Of a DNA stretch of 64,000 nucleotides, positions 21,265-35,500 are shown one piece after another. Position numbers and translations under genes: made by a program. The notes beneath the pieces are model-generated. The model ran no database searches. It saw only the letters and a program-made list of their open reading frames with translations, and had not been told where the DNA came from. The number at the start of each line of letters is the position of its first letter. Position 1 is the stretch's first letter. The stretch comes from Oscarella lobularis (taxonomy: Eukaryota > Porifera > Homoscleromorpha > Homosclerophorida > Oscarellidae). Location: assembly GCF_947507565.1 (NCBI RefSeq), contig NC_089185.1:434001-498000 (forward strand), read 5' to 3'.

Positions 21265-23364
21265 TTATTCATTGATAGTCAAACTTATATGACCTTCATA
21301 AAAGGTGTCGACTTTGCCTTCGTGGCTTGAATCTTTCCGCTTCTTCTGAGAAGCCCGAGCAGCATCTTCGGTCACATTGATATCGGCATCCCATTCCATC
21401 GGTGGCAATGAGATGGAATCAACGACTTCTCCATTCTCTTTCTTATTCGATGGCAACGACGACGTCGGAGAGTTGGGCGGATTGGCTGGCTTGGAACGAC
21501 GAAGGCTGCTCGGCAAAACGCTTGCATAGAGATCGTCAACATCGACCGGCATATCCATTCCAATCTCAGAGCTAAGCTTGCGTATCTGCCGCTCAAGCGT
21601 CCCCGACGTAATAACAGAGGTGAGATTGGGAATTGCCTCGGCAGCAGCAGCAACAGGTGACGTTTTTCGTGGTAACGCATTGATTCCATATGGATACGGA
21701 TCAATTTCCAGTGACGGAGTGTCGCTATCTTCATTCTCTTTGCTGAAAGTGGCGTCTTTGAATTCTCCAGTGCGATGATCGGAGAAAGGCAATTGCTTGT
21801 GATTGACGCCGCTTTCCCAACTTTGGGCCCACAGATGCTGAACGAAGAGGGCGCAGTCGGGATGCTCTTTCTGATGTGAAATGGCAAGCGTGTAGGGACA
21901 CATTCCGTCCTAGACAAGTGCAAAGAATGAGGAGGAGTGCAAATAGAAAAATACTAAAACCAACCTTGTCTTCAAGAAATATGTCTGCCCCAGCATCAAC
22001 CAAAACTTTCAGGCAATTAGAAAAACTGCACGTAATAAAAGTAAGAGGTAGCCAAAGTACACAACGTTGGATTGCAACGTTCTTCACTCACCCAGCATCA
22101 GCGGCGTCATGAGAAGGAGTGCATCCGTGCTGATCTTTCATATTAGCAGCTACACAGCCACCAATTCTCAGCAGCCAAGTCAACGTTTCACCGTGCCCTT
22201 TTGCTACACGTACAGTACTCTTCCTCTTAATTAAAAAATTAATTATCTACAATTCATACCTGCAGCAAAGTGAGCAGGAGTGGCTCCGTCGACGGTCTGT
22301 CGAAGAACTTCTCCGACGCCCACCTTCTCAATCAAATACTACACCGCAAAAAAGCCAGATTTAACTCTCCCCCGCCCACTTGTGCACGAAATCGGCCTCG
22401 CCTCCGCAACGCGGGTATGCCCTCCCTGCGCGGCGGCGTGAATCGACGTCATGCCGTCTTTTGCCTGGGCCAGCGGATCAGCCTTCGCCTCTTCGACGAG
22501 ATACTCGACGCAGCGCATGTGGCCTTCCTGCGCAGCGAAATACAATGGGCTACACCCTAAAAAACGTTTGGAGAACCCCAAAAGAAGGAAACGCCTCCCT
22601 TACCCGCCTGATCGCGATACCACACAGCCTGTCGTCTAAATTCGCCTAGAACTCTCAAAGACTCGATGTTTCCTAAGCGAGAACAAGTTAAATTTCAAAA
22701 AAAGATTTCTTTTGGTCGCGTTCTCGCCCGCTGCCGCTGCCAAATGTGCGGCCGTCGTGCGATTTTCGTTCGCCATGACGAAGCCGACTAGACCGAAGCT
22801 CTCGAGTATCCACGCGACGATTCGCTGTCGATTTTTCACGCAGGCGAGCGCGAGAGGCGTAAAACCGCGCCCGTCGACGTCGCCCACGATGCCTGTCATG
22901 TCGCGCGGATTGAAGCTCACGAGCAGCTCGAGCGACTCGAGACTGCCGCGCACGGCCGCCACGTGAACAGCCGTCTCCCGATGGAGACCGCGCGAGTTCA
23001 CGTTGAAGCGCGAACTCTTCAGAAGAAGCCTATGCGAGCTAGCCCTAGCTAGGGTTTTAGTATAAGGGAGGTTTTTATCTCGCCTGATTGCGTCCACGTT
23101 GTTCTCGCGTGCGGCGAGGTGAAGTGGCGTCGCGCCGTTACGATCGGCGGGTAGGATTCGGCGTTTACCTCGCTTTTCCGCGGCGATCAAGCCCTTGAGG
23201 CAAGCGGTGTGGCCGTGAAGGGCGGCGCGGTGAGCGCTGAGAACGACGCTCAGGCAATCGCGACACGCCGCTTTGCCGCGTCCAATCGAGCCGCTATTGA
23301 CGCTGCTGCTGCTCGTCACGTTCTTGCTCTTCTTTTTCTTGCTCGTGGTCTGTCGAGAGCTCAT
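21265..23364 (-). CDS. Espin-like ankyrin-repeat protein
   Basis: Starts [15 protein letters not shown], a basic Ser-rich head. At least seven ankyrin repeats follow over several exons; visible cores are [112 protein letters not shown] and [21 protein letters not shown]. The block with [29 protein letters not shown] and the following HFAAAKGH resembles the ankyrin region of espins, which organise actin bundles. The last exon is a 210-residue Ser/Pro-rich tail ending [10 protein letters not shown]; no WH2 or actin-bundling module was seen in it. Ankyrin assignment is secure, the espin link tentative. Confidence 0.8.
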
Positions 23365-23552
23365 CGTCGTTGAGTGTACAGTGAGGCGGATGATCGCTGT
23401 CTGCTTGGGAACGCCCTAAAAGGGGGAGGAGGTGCCAATCAAAGGCATTCGAAGTACGTGTGAACGATCGATCGTATAAAAGATGACGTGTTAAAAATAT
23501 CAAGTGACATTCAATACGTTATACGTTCGTCAAAACGTTTCAGTTTCAGCTT

Positions 23553-26500
23553 CTATATAGCTGTGGTCGAAACTTCCGATTCGTCAAGGGCATCGGCGAG
23601 CAAATTGTCGCGACTCGATCTGTCTTGAAGATTGTCTGAATCACTTGATTCCGCATCAGAAGTGTCAACAAACATAGTCATTTTTATTTCCTAAATATAC
23701 AATTACCATAGAGCACAGTACCATTTCAATAAATACCTGGGACTCATAAAGTGGATTTCCCTTAGTCAAAGCACCATCGTCGTCTTCATCCTCGCTATTC
23801 AGTACAAATTTAATTTCAAAAAATGCAATCGTAATTGACACTTACGTCATGGCCACAACCGAGCCTGCGGTTTGACTTTGCTCAATCCAGGTATCATAAG
23901 GATCAACCCAAATAGGATTCTCTTTAGTGATCGTGTTTCCTTTTTCTTCTTGAAGACCCATATCATACGGTTCTATAAAGTACCATGCCAAAAAATTCGC
24001 AATGCCAGTAAACGATCGGATAAATACCGAGTTGAAGAGTTGAGGGTGGACTTCCAAACATGATACCGTCTCCAATCAGGGTCGTGTGTAACCTTTTCTT
24101 ATTTCGTCTACGTAAAATCAATTAATGAGTTACTGACGTGAAATATCAGCGACGTCTGCAAGAACGCACTTCCTTCGTTCGCAGCAAATGATGATGAGGA
24201 CAAGAATGAGTATGAAAGCAATAACTGAAGCGGCAATTATGAGGGAAAGTCGAACGACATCAACTGAATCCTTCTCAATAGGTTGAGCAGGCTAAAAGGT
24301 TTGCTTGTGTACGCGGTGAGTGTGCGCCAAAAAAAGGTTACTTACAATTACACGCGTGACGTTGAATTCGCTTAGCAGAGTATAAATCACCTCGAGGTTC
24401 TTGTCCAAAATCCTAACGACAAATTCTCGTGTCACAAAAGAACTAACTTATATCCGACAGGAAGAGCGTACTTGATGACTTCGTCGCGAGGTACAATTAC
24501 GTTCGTAGTCGGATCGATGGCGTGCAAAAACACGTCTGTTTGAGTCGTGTCGTACACGTTCTCCTCCTTGTGCGACTGAATTTTGTCAATATTGACAATC
24601 AGTCCAGTTATATTTTCCAAAAGTCTAAGCAGCCGGTTAGGGAGCAATTTTTTTATAACTATCAGACAGCATACTCGTCTAGAAGATCTTGCTTAGTAGT
24701 GACAAGCTCCTTCTCCACTCCCAAGACCATGAGGACCTGCTGCGAGGGCGTCAGCACGTAAATCTGCACGAGGACGTAAGTTCACCCCCATTTTTCCCCA
24801 GAATTTGCTACATACCGTCACGGTAGCCTCGTTGCTGTGAGTCACGACTCGCCCGAAATTGTCGTACGCTCTGACCTGAACGACGTAGTGCTCGCCTTCG
24901 TTGCCGAAGAACTGTTCCGCGCTAGCGGTGTATATTCTTCCATAGACGGGATCGACGCGAAATAGGCGACTCGCTTCGCCACTGTCCGTCGTCAAGGAGT
25001 AGCGAATCGTGCTGTAGTTGCCCGAGTCGAGATCCGTCGCCTGTACGCGAGAAAAGAAATCGCATATAGCTGGGCTTTTTGTCGGCGCAACAGCCACGCA
25101 CCACAACAGTTCTGATGTGAGCGTCCAATTCTGCGTCTACCGGCACGCCGGCCGTGTATTGCCGCCGGGGAAAGATGGGATAATTATCGTTGACGTCGAC
25201 GACGTCTATGCGAACAGTCGCGGTGTCGTTTAGGTGCCACGAAGTTTCGACTGAAAAGAAAAGTTCACACGCTGCATCACTGGCACAGACAATTTTATTT
25301 CACCCGTCGGTCTAATCGTCGGTGGCGACGTCGTGCTTGCAGAGGTCGGAGAGACGACCGCCGTTGCCGTTGGAGGCACATCGGTCGCATTGGCGACGGC
25401 TCGACGGCGACGACGAGACTACGAAAGCATAAACGATTAAAAGATGTCTTGTCTGTCGCGTCGAACTATGTTCTCACCTCAAGAATAGGTCGCGGATATT
25501 CAATATTGGGCCATTTTGGGACGCCCACCATGGCGTTGCTCGCTCGCACCGTCAGAGTGTAGGACTTCGTCGTTTCATAGTCTAGCGATTTTACGAGAAC
25601 GATAATGCCCGACGAATCCGCAATGCCAAACATTCCTAGAAAATTTTTGTCAGTCTTTCGTGCGTGAGTTTTCTTTTTCCTTATTACCTTGTTCGTTTCC
25701 TTGGATTATTTCATATAGAATCTGCTGATTTTTTGGAGTTTGATCGGAGTCGTCAGCGGCGACCCTTCCAACTGCCCAATCAACGCTCAAATCCTCGTCG
25801 TGAGAGAAGGTGTACGACTTTGATTGGAAGACAGGCGGGTTGTCGTTCTCGTCAAATATAGTGACTAAGACAGTGGCTAAGCTGTAGAGTCGAGTTGGTC
25901 CATTGTCGCGAGCTTGAATAGTTAACTGAAATAAAATGAGAATATGATTCCAAAAGTAACTATAGTAACGCAACTGCGTACATTGTACGATGCTTGCTTT
26001 TCCGCATCCAATGAGCTCGATATAACGATTTCGCCTTTTTCAGGATCGGCCAATCGGAATTGAGTATTTGGATCACCATCCACGATGGAGTACACGACAG
26101 TTCCGGCTTCTCCCTATAGCAAGAAGTCTTTTTGTCTGCAAAACGCGTGAAACGAAGACTCACTATGTCGATATCGAAGGACGAAACGGTGACGATCGTT
26201 GTGCCCAGTGGAAGCAGTTCGGAGACCGAGACCTTGTACTCGGCTTTGACGAATTGAGGCGGATTATCGTTGACGTCGATCACGTGAATGAATATCGTCG
26301 TGCGTCCTGACAGACGAATTGCGGACAGCGAATTTTCCGCAACAACAGTAAACGTGTAGTTGTGGCGGCTCTCGCGATTCTGAAATTGCATTTCCAATTA
26401 ATTTCACATTTGCGCAGATAAATTTCTTACCAGAATTGAAGTCGTGTATATTTGCCCTGTACTTGAGTCAATTCCAAATGGAACATCGGTTTCAACAATG

Positions 26501-29500
26501 CTGTAGTTCACGATTTTGTTTACGCCGATGTCAAGATCTTTGGCTGCCAAGGAAAGGATAGCAGTGCCGATCGGACTATTTTCCGCCACAGTATCGTCGT
26601 ACAGAGACTAGACAAAAAACATCGTTTTTGCTTAGCTAACAGAAGCCGAACACAAACCTGTTCAAAGTAAGGCGAATTGTCGTTAATATCGGATATGGTG
26701 ACCGTCAGAGTTCCAAAACCAGTATTCACCTGACTACGACCGTGATCGCGGCCTTGAATAAAAAGCTAGAAAACCCATTTGATAAAAAGGAGAAACCGCG
26801 TTTCTTCGATTTCCTTATACCTGATAGAGAGCCTTCGTTTCTCGATCAAACATCCCAGTAGTCGAAATCAAACCGGTGTTCCCGTCAATCACAAATATCC
26901 CGTCGTCACCAGAGGTGATCTGATAGGTAACTCGCCCATTTTCGCCGATGTCGGCGTCCGTTGCGTTGACGGTTTTCAACGTTCCGTTGACGGCGAAATC
27001 TTCTGGAATTACGATTTGATGATCGCGCGGCGAGAACACGGGCGAATTATCGTTGTAGTCCGACACGCTGAGGTCGATTCGCGTCTTGACGCTGTGCGGA
27101 TTCGTCGGACTGTCCGTCACCGTCGCCTCGAGAACGTAGCTATCCGTCACTTCGCGATCCAACGAAGCGACGGTGTAAATCTCACCGCTCTTCGAGTTGA
27201 TCCCAAAACGATCTAAGATAATTTCGTGCGGTGAGAATCAACAAAAAGCGAAGAAAATCGCTTTCTTACTTTCACCGTTTCCCGCCGTGATTTGATACCT
27301 CAAATCAGCGTTCGTGCCGTGATCGCGATCGGTCGCCGTCAGAACGAGAACGACGGAATTATTGCTCGTTGCCTCGGAAAGAATCGACGCATAGGCGGCG
27401 GGGAAAAATATCGGCGAATTGTCGTTGACGTCGGTGACGGTGATCGTCACTTCGGTCGTTGCCGTTTGCACGGGCGTGCCGCCGTCGTAGGCAACGACGT
27501 TCAATCGATACGACGTCGTGTTTTCATAGTCAAGAGATCGCGTAAGCAAAACGACGCCCGTCATGGGGTCGACGGAGAATTGGTCGTACGGATCGCCACC
27601 GGTCTTATTGAATCGTACTATGCCGTTGACTCCGGAGTCGCGATCCGAAGCGGACAACGTCGCGATCGTGTTGCCGATTGATACGTTTTCTCTCAACGTC
27701 GCCGAATAGACGGAGCGCGTGAAAATCGGCTTGTTGTCGTTTACGTCTTGAATTGTGACGCTGAGTTTCACGGACGAGTTTCTCGGGCCGGGATAGACGC
27801 CGGAATCAGAAGCCATTATGGTCATGTTGTACGACTTGACCGATTCGTAGTCGAGACTTCCTATCGTCGATATGACTCCGGAAGATGCTGCACGTAAAAA
27901 AAAAGACGTATAGGAAGCATCAAGAAAGATTTAGTGCTGCATACGAGAAATTCTAAATTTTCCAGCATCTCCATCGCTGATGGCGTAGCTGACGAGTCCA
28001 TTCGGTCCGATGTCTTCGTCAGTAGACGAAACGACAGTAACCTGTGAGATAAATAAGAAATGACTTCAAGACCAAAGTGCCTATTTAGTATGAGTACCGT
28101 GTATCCTCCGAAAACGTCTTCCTTAATTGATGCCGAGTAGGACGGCTTGACAAATTGCGGCGTATGATCGTTGACGTCTCCCACGACAACGCTCACGTTT
28201 ACACTGCTAGAAAAGGAAGGACTGCCAGAATCAGACACCTAATTAAAGATTTGCATTCAGGCGTTTTTGGTATAAAATTCCGCTGGTTCCTACCGTGACG
28301 GTGAGACGATAGCTCGATTGCGTTTCTCTATCCAGTGGTCCAGACGTCGAAATCGCGGCCGTCGTGCTATTGATGCGGAAAACGTTTCCCACGTTTCCGA
28401 CCGACTCCAATCTGTAAGCGAGCACAGCATTCTGACCGACGTCGTCGTCTGTGGCGGAGAGACCGTCCAACGAAAGAACGGAGCCAACGCGAGAATCTTC
28501 AAGGAGACTCGTCTGATAGTTGGAAAAGGGAAACTCGGGCGAATTATCGTTTTTGTCCAAGACTCTTATGACGACCTAGAAAAAGACGTTCGTCTAAAAA
28601 TGAACAACTGCACGGCTCAACGTTAGTCTTACTGTCGTACGACCGATTCGCGGAACCACGTCATCGTCCTGCGCTGTCAAGCTGAGCGTGTAAATATCCG
28701 CTTCCTCGCGATCCAGCGAAGCGTTCGTCGAAACGAGTCCCTTTGAAGAAAGGTTTTTGGCACAGGCATAAAATACAAGCTAACTAAAAGACTTACCGTA
28801 TTTGTGTCAATTTTAAAAAGACTCTTGCTATTTCCAGCGCTGATCGAGTACGTTATAACACTGGCATCCTTTTCCGTCGCATTGACGGTAAGAAGAGACT
28901 GTCCGGGCGGCAGATTTTCGTCCACCGATGCTCGATAGTTCGTCTTCGTGAAAACGGGATTATTGTCATTGACGTCGAGAACATTTACTTCGACCGTCGC
29001 CAAGCTCGATCGATACGGATCGCCGCGATCTCTCGCTTCGACGACGAAGCTGAGACGGCTTCGCGTTTCGTGATCCAGAGCGCCTCTCAGCACGACGGAA
29101 CCGATCTTCGGATTTTCAATGTGAAACAGACCGTGCGTATCGTTGCCTATGTAATAAACGACTTCGCCGTTCAAGCCGAGATCGACGTCGGTGGCGGCGA
29201 CGGTCAAGAGAATCGAATTGTTCGCCGTCGATTCGAGCGCGTCGGTGCGATAAAGTCTCTGCGTGAAAACGGGATCGTTGTCGTTGACGTCCGTCACTTG
29301 AATTTTCACCGACGCCGTCGCCGATTTGGCGCTCGGCTGCCCGTTGTCGGTCGCGCGAACGCTGAACGTGTAGTCGGCCTTCGTTTCGCGATCGAACGCG
29401 AGTCGGGTTCGAATTTCGCCGCTGCTCGCGTTGACGACGAATCGATTCGCGTCGCCGCTGCCGCCGTCGATCAAATCGTAGCGCAATTCGCCGTTGACGC

Positions 29501-32500
29501 CGGAATCCAAATCGGACGCGTCGACGTCGAGCACGAACGAACCGACGGCGACGTCCTCGCGAATGTCGGCGGCGTACGAGAGAGCGTCGAACGTCGGCGC
29601 GTTGTCGTTCACGTCGACGATGTGAACGATCACTGGAGCGTAGCCGCGTCGCGCCGATTGACCGCCGTCGGTCGCACTGACGTTCAACACGTAGCGACTG
29701 CGAAGCTCGCGATTCAAATCGTCGCCGACGCTGACGACGCCCGTCGTCGGATCGACTTGAAATTTCGCTCCGCTGACTATTCCGAAATGGATTTGAGCGT
29801 TTGCGCCCAAGTCCAAGTCGGACGCGGTGACCGTTAAGATGGAGAATCCGACCGTCGAATTTTCGACGATGTTTGCCACGTAAGAGTCGGGATTGAACGT
29901 CGGGCTGTTATCGTTCTCGTCCGTGATTGTGATTCGGAGTGGGACCGACGAGGCGAGAAGGCCCGAATCGGTGACAGTCAACGTCAAGTCGTAGTTGTCT
30001 TTCGACTCGCGATCCAACGCAACCGATGTCGAAGTCTGCACGACTCCCGTCTTGTTATTAATGGTAAAATTGCCGCTTCCCGGTCCACTGAGCGAGAAGG
30101 TAAAGATCTTGTTAGAGCCGATATCGGCGTCTGTCGCTTTGACGAGAATTGGCTAAAGAAAAGAGCAATCAAATTTACAAAATGTACGGTGCAAATTTTC
30201 TACCATGTTGACGCTCTTGCTTGGAAGAGCGTTTTCGTTCATCGTCCCCGCATACGATTTCTCTACGAAAATGGGAGCATTGTCGTTGACGTCGTTCAGC
30301 GTTATAAGAACGTGAGTAGTTCCCTGCAAAAGAGAATAAGCAACATGCGTGGATTCACTATCAGACGCACTGATCGAACGTCGAGAGCCTGATCCGTAGC
30401 AGTGATCGTTAAATCGTAAGAAGAAATCGTCTCTCTGTCCAATGTACCAGTCACCGTTATTTTACCACTCTAAAAAATGATGAAAATATATTTCAACTTT
30501 GATGAAAAAATTGGGTTTTACCGTTCGATCGATCTTGAACACTTTGCTCGAATCGCCGGAGGTGATATTATAGCGAACGAGCCCGTTTACACCGCTATCG
30601 CTATCTGTAGCAACAACCGTTTCAACGCTTTTACCGGCGTACGTTCCTTCGTCGATAGCGACCGAATACGAGCTCTTAGCAAAGACGGGCGGATTATCAT
30701 TTATGTCGGCAATATTGATTTCGACTATCGTCTAAAATATGCAATGTTTTCTCTCCCTCTTAGATTATTTCGTTTTGACGTACCACTGCCGACTTGGCCG
30801 GCACCCCTTTGTCGGTCGCCGTAACTTCCAAATCGTATCTCGCCGTCCGTTCGACGTCGAGAGAATTGGCAATGAGAACCGTGCCTTTCGTCGCATCCAA
30901 CGTGAAATCGCTGTCGGTGTTGCCCTTCGTGATAGCAAACGTCACGTCGCCGTTCGACGAGCTGTCGGCATCCGTTGCCGTCAGCGTGACGACCGGTTGA
31001 CCGACGAGGCTATTTTCCGGAATGGTGACCGGCTTGAGAACCGAAAAGACCGGCGCATTATCGTTTATATCCGTGACGGTTATGGTGACCTTACAAACAA
31101 AAACGTCCAAACATTGAATAGCACGAGAACGGCTCTACTCACCTGCGCTGTAGCTGATTGCCTTGTCAAAGAATTTCCAGCACCGTTCTGGTCCTCGGCG
31201 CGAACAGTCAACGTGTGGCTTTGCGACGTTTCGTAGTCTAATGACTGGGCTACGGTCACTGTTCCCTAGGAAAAAAAACAACAACGATGTTTTCGCGCGA
31301 CTTTGATGGGATTGATTACTCACCGCCGTTTTGTTCAGCGCGAACAGACTGTCGTCGTTTCCACTAATGATTGAAAACACGACTTGACCGTTGGTGCCGG
31401 AATCTTTGTCGGTAGTCACGAGAGTTGCGACGACGCTTCCGAGACTCGACGATCCTTCAGCTAGAGTCATCTTGTACGGAAGATTTTGGAAGACGGGTGC
31501 GTTGTCATTGACGTCGGTGATCGCGATAGAAATTACAGCGGTAGCCTGAAAAAGAAAAAAGTCCAACTTTCATTGGAGCGCGAGTAAAAGTGTCTGACGT
31601 TGTTTCGAGGTTTTCCGCCGTCCAATGCCCTCACAGTCAAAGTGTAGGCTTTCTCTCTCTCGTAGTCCAAACCGACGGTATCCGTTTGCAATAGACCGCT
31701 GTCGCTGTCCATCGTGAATTGCGAACTGCCGACGCTGGGCGATACGGAAACGACAGAAAACGTGACAGCCGCATTCGATCCGACATCGGCGTCGGAAGCA
31801 GCGACGAGAACGACTGACGATCCGCCAGGTAGATTTTCAGGAATCGTCGCCGAATAGATTCCGCCTTGAGTGAAGACGGGCGAATTGTCGTTCACGTCGG
31901 TGACCGTGACTTGAAGCTGAGCCACTCCCGTCAAGCTACCGGCACCTTGGTCCGTTGCCGTGACCTGGAAGAACAGAGCGAAGGCTGAGAGATAAAATTC
32001 AAATATTAAACGCTAGTACGTTTAGAACGTAAGCTGGACTCTGTGGAGTCGCTTCTCGATCGAGAGATTTTACTGTCGTCACTCGTCCCACATTTGGATC
32101 CGGTATTGAAAAAATGCCTTCACTGTTTCCACCGGTGATGGAATATTTAATCTAGAAGAGACAGCGATTAAATATCTCACAAACAACGAACACTTTATTC
32201 ATACCTGTTTGTTAGTTCCAATGTCTCCATCCGAAGCGGACACCGTAGATACGAGTGTACCGATTCCACTCGGTCCTTCGGGCACAGACGCCGCGTAGAG
32301 GCTAAATTCAAACACAGGACTTTGGTCGTTCGTATCCAAAACGGTGATTTCAACCTAGAAAATAATACTCTCACTTATTAGGCATTATTACAGAGCAGAA
32401 ACGTTCTCCTACGGTCGTCTGTCCTGATCGCGGTGGAATTCCTTGATCCTTAGCTGTAACGGTCAGCGTGTAGAACGCCACTGATTCGCGATCCAATAAC

Positions 32501-35500
32501 CCAGTCGTCGACACGACGCCCGACGTCGGATTGACTTGAAATTTCCCACTTCCGCCAAACGTAATCGAATAGGTAATCTTCGCATTTACGCCGCTGTCCG
32601 CTTCCGAAGCAGAAACGGTAACAACAGGAGTTCCCTTCGGCATATTCTCGTACACGCCCGCTGCGTATCGACTCTTATTAAAAGTCGGATCGTTATCGTT
32701 GACGTCCTGAACGGTGACGGTCACCGTCGCCGTAGAGCTCAACGACGTCGGCGATCCCTTGTCGGTCGCTTTCACGGCAAATAGGTACTCTTTTTTGACG
32801 TCTGCATTCAACGCGGAAGTCGTCTTCACAACGCCGGAAGCCGAATCAATGGAAAAGACGGTCACATTGATCGACGACGAATCGGCGAACGCGTAAACGA
32901 CTTGAGCGTTCGTTCCGACGTCGCCGTCGGACGCTGTCACCGTGACGACGGTCGTGCCGACGAGCGCAAGTTCGCTCACCGACGTCGCGTATCGAGCAGC
33001 GGAAAACGACGGCGTGACGTCGTTTTTGTCGGCGACGGCGACTTGAACCGTCGTCGTCGCTGTTTTCGTCGGCGATCCCTTGTCGCTCGCGCGCACAGTC
33101 AGCGTATGAGACGTCGCCGCTTCCCGATCCAACGTCGCACTTCCCGTCTGAACTTCGCCCGTAGTCGCGTTGATTTTGAATCGACTCGACAGATCGTCGA
33201 CGAGCGCGTAGACAATTTCGCCGTTCACGCCGTCGTCAGCATCGTTCGCCGACACTTGCGCAATCGACGCTCCCTCCGCTGTATTTTCCGCCACCGTACC
33301 GGAATAGGAACTCCGTGTAAACACGGGTGCATTGTCGTTCTCGTCTGCAATGATGACCTTGACTTGAACGGAAGCCGATAGGGGTACGAGCGCCGAATCT
33401 GTGGCTACAATCGCCAAATCGTATTCCTTACTCGTTTCGCGATTCAACGCTGCAACGGTCGTGATTTCTCCACTCGCTCGATTTACTTGAAAACGTCCGT
33501 CGCCGTTTCGCAAACTGTAGATGATTTTCGCGTTGACACCGAGGTCGGCGTCCTTTGCCGTCACCGTCTCGACGACCGTTCCGACTATTGCGCTTTCAGC
33601 CAACGACTTGTCGGCGTACGTCGGCGGATCGAACACGGGCGAATTATCATTGACGTCTTCGACGTCGACGAGAACGCTGGCGACGGCCGTGAGCGTGGGA
33701 TTTCCACCATCGGCGGCTTGAATTTGAAGCGAATACGACGACTTTTTCTCTCGATCTAATGACGACGCAGTCGAAACGAGCCCCGTGTTCGAGTCGATGC
33801 GAAAGTCAGACGCGTTGTTGCCCGATGCGATGGAATAGGTGAGCGCCGCGTTCGTCGAGCTGTCGGCATCCGTAGCGCTAACGGTCGCGATGCTCAAACC
33901 CGAGCCCTGGTTTTCTTTCAACGCCGCTCGATAGATCGGCTGAACGAAAACGGGACGATTGTCGTTTTTGTCGTTGACGTTGACGACGACCGGAACCGAA
34001 GAGCGTCGAGGAGGATTTCCATCTGAAAAAAAAAGAAATTCGAAACTTGCCCTTTTTTTTACAGAAATATAGACTTACTGTCTTCAGCGGTAATTTGAAA
34101 AGAATACGACTTCACCTCCTCGTAGTCTATCGAATTGGCCGTCGTGATTTTTCCCGACGACGATTCGATTTTGAATCGGCCGTTTCCACCGGTTAACGAA
34201 TACGCAATCGCTCGATCCGAGTCTTTTTCCGTCGCCGTCATGGTCAGTACCAACGTATTCAAGTCGACGTTCTCGTCGACGTCCGTCGAGTAGCTGCTTT
34301 GAGCGAATTTCGGCGGATTGTCGTTGATGTCGAGAACGGTGAACGAAATGCTTGCCGTGTCCGTCATTTTGCCGCCGTCGGAAGCGACGACAGTCAAATT
34401 GTAAGCGGGCGTCTTTTCGTGATCCAGGAGGCCCGCTAGAGTGAGAATCCCGCTACTCGAACCAATTCGAAAAGCTGCAAAGAAAAAAAGTATTTTTTTG
34501 TGAATTATTATCGTCGTCGGATTTCTCACTTCCGTCGTTTCCCTTCGCTATAGAGTACGTTACGACGCCGTTGCCGGCGACGAGGCTGTCGGCATCGGAC
34601 GCTGACACGAGACCAATCGTCGTTCCGACTCCGGCGCTTTCGACCAATTGAAAAGCGTAGCTCGCGTCCGAAAATATCGGCGGATTGTCATTGACGTCGT
34701 TGATCGTCACTTCGACTTTCGCCACGCCGACGAGACGATCGGACGACGGGTTGGCCTGGTCTTGCGCTTGAACGTCGATCGTGTAGAACTTCTTTGATTC
34801 GTAGTCCGGCGACGTGGAGGCGACGTTGATTTCGCCCGAGACGGCGTCAATTTCGAAGACGCCGTCATCGCCGCTGATGATTGAGAAAACCAGCGCTCCA
34901 TTCAGACCGGAATCGGCGTCTGTTGCCGTTACTTCTGCAACGGACGTACCCGTCAAAGAATTCTCGTCAATCGAGACTTGGTAGAGAGCTGTAAACGCAG
35001 TTATTAAATAAGTTAGACTGTCACTATTCTTCGTCACATCACCTGGTTTGAATGTGGGTGCATTGTCATTGAAGTCCGCTATAGTGACATTAACAGTGCA
35101 CGTTCCCGTGTTGCCGTTACCGTCCGTTGCCGTCACCTGAACAGCGCCATAGCGATCCGCGTTCCTACAAACCTCGCTGTCTGACTCTTACCGTGAGAAC
35201 GAACGACTTGACAGTTTCGTAGTCGATGACTCCCTTCGTCGTGATCGATCCCGTCGTCAAGCCGATGCTGAACGAGTTGACGTACGCCGACGGACTTCCG
35301 GCGGTGATCGAATAGGTGATAGCGGCGTTCGATCCCACGTCTTTTTCCGTCGCTCGCACCCGAACGACTTCGTCGCCAATAGGATCATTTTCGCTAATTG
35401 TTCGGGAATAGATGAGCAAGTCAAAAACGGGATTATTGTCATTGACATCCTAAAATCAAACGTAATATTGATAACGGAATTTTTTACTTTCTCTCTCTCT

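Noticed and set aside
29070-29837. Long plus-strand ORF of 255 codons inside the cadherin
   Set aside because: It is antisense to uninterrupted EC repeats and its Val/Arg-rich composition mirrors GTC/GAC-rich cadherin codons.
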